A DNA stretch of 64,000 nucleotides from Martinezella tropici (GTDB lineage Bacteria; Pseudomonadota; Alphaproteobacteria; Rhizobiales; Rhizobiaceae): the NCBI GenBank assembly GCA_000799755.1, contig JUHI01000011.1, positions 124,001 to 188,000 of the forward strand. Reading direction: 5' to 3'. Shown here one piece after another: positions 59,492-64,000 of the stretch. The position numbers were made by a program, and so were the translations under genes. The notes beneath the pieces were generated by a model. That model did no database searches. It worked only from the letters and a program-made list of their open reading frames with translations, and had not been told where the DNA came from. How positions within the stretch are numbered: the first letter of the stretch is position 1; every line of letters starts with the position of its first letter.

Positions 59492-59742
59492 GGCGGGGCG
59501 CTCTAGCAGGTGGGGTGGGGGTTCTTCTTGCTAGCGCGAGACTGTGAATATGGCGCGACAATCCGGCCGTGGCTGCAATTGCAGAGCGGCAACCAATGGA
59601 AATATCCCGGCCCGATTGCCGCCTGCATTCATGGGCATCAATCCATTGCTCCTTCATTAACGCCCGTCCAGACTAAGCACCCAGTTGGAGTTGCCCCACA
59701 CTCCCGTCCTGGCCGCTCATCCAATAGGATCGACCCTACCCG

Positions 59743-60708
59743 TTAGATGCGGGTAGAAGCTTCCGAATAGCGTGCGTCCATCGGCGAGAGGCCATTGGCG
59801 TTGGGCTGGGCCAAGATACCATATAGCTCCGGGCGGCGGCCTCTTATCCAGCGCTGGCCCGTGCACTTGTCGAGCAGGGCAAGATCGATTTCGGCGCTCA
59901 CCCGCGCATCGGCAGCTGCCCAGGTCTCGACAAGGATACGCCCGTAGGGATCGAGGATCATGGCATTGCCGGTGCGCACCTCGTCTTCATCCTGTCCGAC
60001 GCCATTGCTGAAAACGAGGAACATTCCATTGTCGTGGGCGCGCGACGGCAGCCAGCGCATGAACCACTCCCGACCGTTCGGACCGCGAAACTCCGCCTCG
60101 ATCGCCTCGGGATCTTTATGGCGATTGGCCCATTTCTCGACCGGTATGCGCTTCAGCCCGTGCGGACTTACCGAGTGACCACCACCTGCCTGGTGCGGCG
60201 CGATCAGCAATTCGGCGCCAAGCAGCGCTGTCGCGCGCGCATTCTCGACCAGATTATTGTCCCAGCAGATCAAGATGCCGGCACGAATTCCCCAGGGCGT
60301 GTCGAAGACCGTGAAGCTATCGCCGCTGGAGATGAGGCGATGCTCCCAGGCATGCAGTTTGCGATGGCAATGAGTGTGCCCATCCGGCATACAGACCGCA
60401 TAGCTGTTATAGAGCTTCCCGTCCTCGCCTAACTCCAGGAAGCCGGCGCCGATGGCAATGCCCTTTTCCCGCGCCAAGGCCGCCACGCGGCTGATCGACG
60501 GACCCGAAAGCGGCTCCGCCAGCGCCTGCAGCGCAGGACCATCGAGTTTGGGAACATGCCAGTATCCGCAGATGCACATCTCGGGAAACACGACGAATTG
60601 GTTGCCGGCTTGAACGGCTTCCTCCGTGAAGTGCACGATGCGCGAGAGATTGTAAGCCTTGTCATTGGCCCGATGCTGAAACTGCACGGATGAAATCTTG
60701 AGTGCCAT
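59743..60708 (-). CDS. Carbon-nitrogen hydrolase (nitrilase superfamily)
   Basis: A 321-residue amidase-type enzyme. The Glu-Lys-Cys catalytic triad is visible: Glu in FVVFPEMCICGYW, Lys in HCHRKLHAWEH, Cys in AGILICWDNNLVENAR. The sequence after the cysteine (ATALLGAELLIAPHQAGG) is typical of N-carbamoyl or aliphatic amidase branches rather than true nitrilases. AAGGAG precedes the Met codons at 60714 and 60708; 60708 gives better spacing. It is divergent from a LysR gene (89 bp), which probably controls it. It likely hydrolyses an amide or N-carbamoyl compound in the cytoplasm. Confidence 0.88.
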   Translation of the reverse strand: MALKISSVQFQHRANDKAYNLSRIVHFTEEAVQAGNQFVVFPEMCICGYWHVPKLDGPALQALAEPLSGPSISRVAALAREKGIAIGAGFLELGEDGKLYNSYAVCMPDGHTHCHRKLHAWEHRLISSGDSFTVFDTPWGIRAGILICWDNNLVENARATALLGAELLIAPHQAGGGHSVSPHGLKRIPVEKWANRHKDPEAIEAEFRGPNGREWFMRWLPSRAHDNGMFLVFSNGVGQDEDEVRTGNAMILDPYGRILVETWAAADARVSAEIDLALLDKCTGQRWIRGRRPELYGILAQPNANGLSPMDARYSEASTRI

Positions 60709-60755
60709 TTTCATTGCTCCTTTGTCCTGAAGCCATTTGACCACGCGACATCTCT

Positions 60756-60793
60756 TTCGTAAAATGACTTTATCGATTAAAATTATTCGTAAA
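60756..60793. promoter_or_regulatory. Direct repeats TTCGTAAA in the nitrilase/LysR divergent region
   Basis: TTCGTAAA occurs at 60756-60763 and 60786-60793, 30 bp apart (about three helical turns), in AT-rich DNA between the divergent starts at 60708 and 60798. The second copy ends 4 bp before the LysR start, so binding there could repress the regulator itself. Confidence 0.4.
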
Positions 60794-60797
60794 TAGA

Positions 60798-61709
60798 ATG
60801 GAAATAAAGCTTCTCCGCTCCTTCATCCAGCTGATCGACACCGGCCACTATGGCAAGGCATCGGCAAAGCTGTTCGTCACCCAATCGACCCTGACGAAGC
60901 AGATCCAGACCCTGGAAACGGCAATCGGCGGACCGTTGTTCGAGCGCGGTCGCCATGGTGCGAGACTGACGCCGCTCGGAGAACTCCTGCAGCGCGAAGC
61001 GCGCCCGCTGCTCCGATTGAACGACGATATCGACCGGAAGATGCATCGCGCCATGGCCGGGCTTACCGGCTACCTCGATATTGGATTTGGACTGTCGACC
61101 CTTGTCGTCGCGCCGCAACTGATTGCCGGCTTTCGAGCCGCGACACCGGATTGCAGGATCACGCTAAACGACCTACCGTCGCGGGAACAGCATCAGCGCC
61201 TGCTCGACGGCAGGCTCGATATCGGCTTTTGCCGGGCGCCGGAGGAAAATAGCGGGTTGGCTTTCATGCCCGTCATCGAAGAACAGCTGGCGCTGGTTCT
61301 TCCGCGTGGAGCGACAATGCCCGCCCAGGACCAGTTGATGGAGTTGAACCGGCTCGGCTTCGTCGCACTTTCACCAATGCGCGGACCGGGATTGGACGAT
61401 CAGATCAGGCGTTGGTGCTCGCTGGCCGGCTTCGAGCCGCGTATCGTACAATATGCCGATGATATCCTGACCGTCCACTCCATCGTTTCCGCCGGGCTCG
61501 GCGCGGCGTTCCTGCCCTGGCGCGGAGTGCAGGCATTGACAGGCTCCAGCGACAAACATCAGCTCTCCGGATCTGAATCGACCTGGCCGGTTGGAATTTG
61601 CTGGCACGACAAGCACACGAGCCCGCTGCTGGCCCGTTTTGTCGATCACGTTTCGAAGAACCTTGAATTCGGCCATGCGCCGGCGGGCAGCTGCCACGAT
61701 AAAGCCTGA
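60798..61709 (+). CDS. LysR-family regulator of the nitrilase gene
   Basis: A 303-residue LysR protein. The winged helix-turn-helix covers residues 1-60 (MEIKLLRSFIQLIDTGHYGKASAKLFVTQSTLTKQIQTLE), followed by LFERGRHGARLTPLGELL and a linker helix. The effector domain starts LDIGFGLSTLVVAPQL and has LDIGFCRAPEENSGL, as in the BenM/CynR-type group. It is divergent from the carbon-nitrogen hydrolase and is likely its activator in the presence of substrate. Confidence 0.9.
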   Translation: MEIKLLRSFIQLIDTGHYGKASAKLFVTQSTLTKQIQTLETAIGGPLFERGRHGARLTPLGELLQREARPLLRLNDDIDRKMHRAMAGLTGYLDIGFGLSTLVVAPQLIAGFRAATPDCRITLNDLPSREQHQRLLDGRLDIGFCRAPEENSGLAFMPVIEEQLALVLPRGATMPAQDQLMELNRLGFVALSPMRGPGLDDQIRRWCSLAGFEPRIVQYADDILTVHSIVSAGLGAAFLPWRGVQALTGSSDKHQLSGSESTWPVGICWHDKHTSPLLARFVDHVSKNLEFGHAPAGSCHDKA

Positions 61710-61846
61710 CCGCTTCGGCCACTTATTGGCGGTGCGATGGCGCGCGCTACCGACAATGGGGTCATGCATTCCAACCCCATTGTCCGAAAGGCACTCAATA
61801 GCCGCCGACACGACATCATCGGCCGAGCGGCTCAGCACCTCAATGG

Positions 61847-61972
61847 TCAAAACGAACCATGCAGCCAAAGCATGGTCGGCGTGCCGAGGACTGCCACTGC
61901 AATCACCACCGAAGCCGCCATCTTGATCACTTTGATACGGCGTGTCCTGACGCCGGTCCAATCATAACTCAA
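61847..61972 (-). CDS. Candidate 41-residue membrane peptide
   Basis: A small frame starting at TTG (61970-61972 on the minus strand), 9 nt after GAGGG, and ending at TGA (61847-61849). It encodes a basic N-terminus (SYDWTGVRTRRIKVIK), then a hydrophobic segment (MAASVVIAVAVLGTPTMLWL) and a short tail. The positive-then-hydrophobic pattern and ribosome site support a real single-span peptide. A perfect palindrome AATCATTAATGATT lies 18 bp upstream (61990-62003). It is too short for certainty and I know no family. Confidence 0.4.
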   Translation of the reverse strand: MSYDWTGVRTRRIKVIKMAASVVIAVAVLGTPTMLWLHGSF

Positions 61973-61989
61973 AATCACTAACCCTCACA

Positions 61990-62003
61990 AATCATTAATG
62001 ATT
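61990..62003. promoter_or_regulatory. 14-bp perfect palindrome
   Basis: AATCATTAATGATT is its own reverse complement. It lies just upstream of the candidate small gene at 61847-61972 (minus) in a stretch without other genes, and may be an operator. The regulator is unknown. Confidence 0.35.
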
Positions 62004-62191
62004 CGCAAACTAGAGCTGGTTCGCCTTTCGGCAAGGCAAGCCAGTGATTCGTCCACAGCGGATATTTTGAACACGCGCCTTGCAGACCTCCTCGCCTTCT
62101 CTCGATATCAAACGAACCGCCGCCGAATGCGACGAACGGATCTGTTTCCGTCGTATGATCTTCGCGCTGGCCTGCCATAAGGGATCTTTGA

Positions 62192-62420
62192 TTGTCGATT
62201 GTCTTAACGAAATATCGAGTTCTCTCGCCTTTATTTGTGCTTGTTGCTGCAGGGTTGTCGCTATTGAATACATCCTGGGCCTGCACGCGCATGATGAAGA
62301 CACGATGCAATGTGGCAAGAACTTCGATTACGGCGATATGTCCGCTTCTGCGATCTCGCCTTGGGGGAAAAGCAGATGTCGGGAAATGGACCCTGGAGAC
62401 ATGGACCAGGATCGAAGCTG
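62192..62420 (+). pseudogene. Remnant of a choloylglycine hydrolase/penicillin-V-acylase type gene (frameshifted, truncated)
   Basis: A TTG start with AAGGGA 7 nt upstream leads into a convincing signal peptide (basic KYR, then VLSPLFVLVAAGLSLLNTSWA) followed at once by CTRMM. Cys-Thr-Arg directly after signal cleavage is the catalytic N-terminus of choloylglycine-hydrolase-family Ntn enzymes. The reading then shifts: another frame continues with CGKNFDYGDM, which resembles the next family motif (GxNxDW/Y). After that the similarity ends and the diguanylate cyclase gene begins. The rest of the enzyme (about 250 residues) is missing. This looks like decay by frameshift plus deletion. The evidence is by eye only. 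Confidence 0.42.
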
Positions 62421-63983
62421 ATGAAGGCATTTGGCTGGAAGCCAACCATCCGCACCAGTCTGATCATCCTTGTGCTGGCATGCATCGTGCCCGCGGCACT
62501 GGCCGGAACGGGCCTCGCTTATTACTCGTTCAAGGCGGAACGACAGCAGCTTCTCGACAACACATTGGCCAGGGCACGCGCGCTCACGGCGGCACTTGAC
62601 CACGAAATGATCGAAGCCGAAGGAGCGATACGCGCTCTCGGCACCTCTCCCTCCCTTACATCCGGCGACTTTCAGGGCTTCTATCAGCAGGCAATCGAGG
62701 TACAGGCTCAACAGGAGGCCGACAACGTCGTCTTGAGTGAGCCGTCGGGACAGCAGATCATCAACACCCTTCTCCCCTACGGTGCCAAACTTCCGTTCAG
62801 CCGCTCACCGCATTTCGAAAAACTCCTTGAAGCGGATCACCCGATGGTGACCGATCTCTTTGTGGGTGCCGTGAGCAAGCAACCGCATTTTTCCATCCAG
62901 ATTCCGATCCGGCGGGACGATCATGTCATGTACACGCTGACGATCGGCATGTTCCCAAAGCGCATCGATCAAATACTTCCACAGGAAAACGCGCCGTCAG
63001 GCCAAGTCGCAGGCGTTCTCGACAGCAGCGGCGTCATCGTCGCTCGCACCAAGGGAAAGGTCGATCTCGTGGGCCAGAAAATTCCTGCCGAAATTCAAGC
63101 TCAGATGGCAAACCGGAGCGAAGGCTATTTCCCGACGAAAACGGCCGACGGAACGCCGGCCATTCTGCTTTTCAGCAGATCGCAAACCAGCCATTGGGTC
63201 ACCTATCTGACAATTCCGGAAGCCTTCTTTACCCAGAAGCTTTGGGATTCGCTGAAATGGGTCGTCTCCATTCCATTGCTCCTTGCGGCACTCGTGCTAA
63301 CCTTTGTCTGGCGTGTCGGGGGCGCAATTGCAAAGTCGATCACAGATCTGACTGCGCCTGCTCTGGCGCTCGGATATGGTCAGGAGATCAATGTCGGCCC
63401 ACTCTATCTGCGGGAAGCCGACGAGGTAGGACAAGCTTTGGTCGAGGCGTCCTACCTTCTCAAAGCGGCGCAGTACGAGGCGCGTCACGACAAGCTCACC
63501 GGTCTTGCCAACCGCGCCCTCTTCAACGAAGCGGTCCAGGGGCAGATGCTGCTATGCAAGCAGATGAAAGCCACCATGGCCGTTCTCTACATCGATCTCG
63601 ATGGCTTCAAGGCAGTTAACGACACGCATGGTCACAGCGCCGGCGACGAATTGCTATGTTCCGTCGCCTCGCGCCTTTCTGCCAGCGTTGGATCTTCCGG
63701 TGTCGTTGCGAGATTGGGAGGTGACGAGTTCGCAATCCTGCTTGCCAACAGCGGCAACGACGACGCTCGCGTGTTGGCCGAGACGCTTATCGAGAATGTC
63801 TCGGCACCCCATGCAATGGGTCATCTGAGCATCTCGATTTCCGCCAGTATTGGAATTGCGCTCTTGACGGAAGCTTCACAGACACCGCATTCCCTACTTA
63901 GAGCGGCTGACGAGGCCATGTACCGGGCAAAGCGTGCCGGAAGGCAGAGATATGTGGTGGCCGACCCCTCGCTGGCGGCTTGA
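62421..63983 (+). CDS. Membrane diguanylate cyclase with periplasmic sensor and degenerate I-site
   Basis: A 520-residue protein. A first membrane helix (about residues 12-35) and a second (about 278-300) enclose a periplasmic dCache-like sensor. A HAMP-like linker follows, then the GGDEF domain (about 355-518) starting HDKLTGLANRALF, with the intact active site GGDEF at residues 433-437 and LYIDLDGFKAVNDTHGHSAGDELL. The inhibitory RxxD site that should precede it reads GSSG (424-427), so product feedback is probably lost. It makes c-di-GMP in response to an extracellular signal. A start at 62376, with GGGGGA upstream, is an alternative. No EAL domain is present. Confidence 0.9.
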   Translation: MKAFGWKPTIRTSLIILVLACIVPAALAGTGLAYYSFKAERQQLLDNTLARARALTAALDHEMIEAEGAIRALGTSPSLTSGDFQGFYQQAIEVQAQQEADNVVLSEPSGQQIINTLLPYGAKLPFSRSPHFEKLLEADHPMVTDLFVGAVSKQPHFSIQIPIRRDDHVMYTLTIGMFPKRIDQILPQENAPSGQVAGVLDSSGVIVARTKGKVDLVGQKIPAEIQAQMANRSEGYFPTKTADGTPAILLFSRSQTSHWVTYLTIPEAFFTQKLWDSLKWVVSIPLLLAALVLTFVWRVGGAIAKSITDLTAPALALGYGQEINVGPLYLREADEVGQALVEASYLLKAAQYEARHDKLTGLANRALFNEAVQGQMLLCKQMKATMAVLYIDLDGFKAVNDTHGHSAGDELLCSVASRLSASVGSSGVVARLGGDEFAILLANSGNDDARVLAETLIENVSAPHAMGHLSISISASIGIALLTEASQTPHSLLRAADEAMYRAKRAGRQRYVVADPSLAA

Positions 63984-64000
63984 TTATCGTTCGCGCGATA

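Noticed and set aside
59492..59742. Search for a Pho box before the phosphatase gene
   Set aside because: No pair of CTGTCAT-like repeats 11 bp apart was found, so phosphate control is not claimed.
1..64000. Search for tRNA, rRNA, transposases, integrases, phage genes, attachment sites and CRISPR arrays
   Set aside because: None was recognised by reading. Short or divergent tRNAs could still be missed without a covariance-model search.

Overview
The window looks like chromosome or chromid DNA of a Rhizobium/Agrobacterium-type alphaproteobacterium. The signs are a Rhizobiales-type major porin, a rhizobial divergent copper module (copZ / copA-hmrR), a near-perfect Irr-type iron control element, many ABC uptake systems each with its own local regulator, and a GC-rich codon style throughout. 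No rRNA, tRNA, CRISPR array, phage or insertion sequence was recognised. The DNA reads as a chain of self-contained catabolic, transport and stress modules.

Layout. (1) 1-9.9 kb: a ribose-type ABC importer (permease cut by the left edge), a PLP dehydratase overlapping a zinc deacylase, a divergent IclR regulator with a palindromic operator, then an amino-acid-type ABC importer (separate binding protein, permease fused to ATPase), a FAD amine/amino-acid oxidase and a divergent LacI regulator with a twin operator. Together this looks like uptake and breakdown of an amino-acid derivative, reminiscent of but not identical to ectoine utilisation. (2) 10-15.2 kb: LysR regulator, EmrAB-type drug efflux pump and a class III nucleotide cyclase. 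A 50-bp sequence element is repeated before emrA and before emrB. (3) 15.2-18.3 kb: a porin with a long leader and a stack of downstream hairpins, then an acyl-CoA hydrolase/CoA-transferase. (4) 18.4-21.9 kb: copper chaperone, Cu(I) ATPase and CueR/HmrR regulator with mirrored operators. (5) 22-30.1 kb: iron surface-signalling system (ECF sigma, FecR-like anti-sigma, STN-containing TonB receptor) with a complete hydroxamate-type ABC importer. (6) 30.3-33.7 kb: AspT/AspD aspartate-alanine exchange and decarboxylation module. (7) 33.7-41.7 kb: an orphan GAD-like (T6SS-immunity-like) protein, LysR/aldo-keto reductase/MFS group, an orphan unknown protein, a second MFS transporter and an AraC regulator.

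(8) 41.8-51.5 kb: the most interesting module. It holds a GH4 glycosidase, DeoR regulator, BadF-type sugar kinase, sugar ABC importer, SIS-domain isomerase/deaminase, GatZ/KbaZ-type protein and MalK/UgpC-type ATPase. Genes from the regulator to the ATPase are overlapping or nearly so. The gene set fits import and breakdown of an alpha-linked galactosamine-type sugar through tagatose-6-phosphate without a class II aldolase catalytic subunit.

(9) 51.6-64 kb: a 1,233-residue autotransporter built of repeats, a secreted unknown protein, an XRE regulator with a nested palindrome and a small divergent membrane protein, a Tat-exported purple-acid-phosphatase-like enzyme, a nitrilase-family hydrolase with its LysR regulator, a 41-codon membrane-peptide candidate, a frameshifted remnant of a choloylglycine/penicillin-V acylase gene, and a diguanylate cyclase whose inhibitory site is lost. 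All functions are assigned by reading motifs and gene context; no database search was possible.
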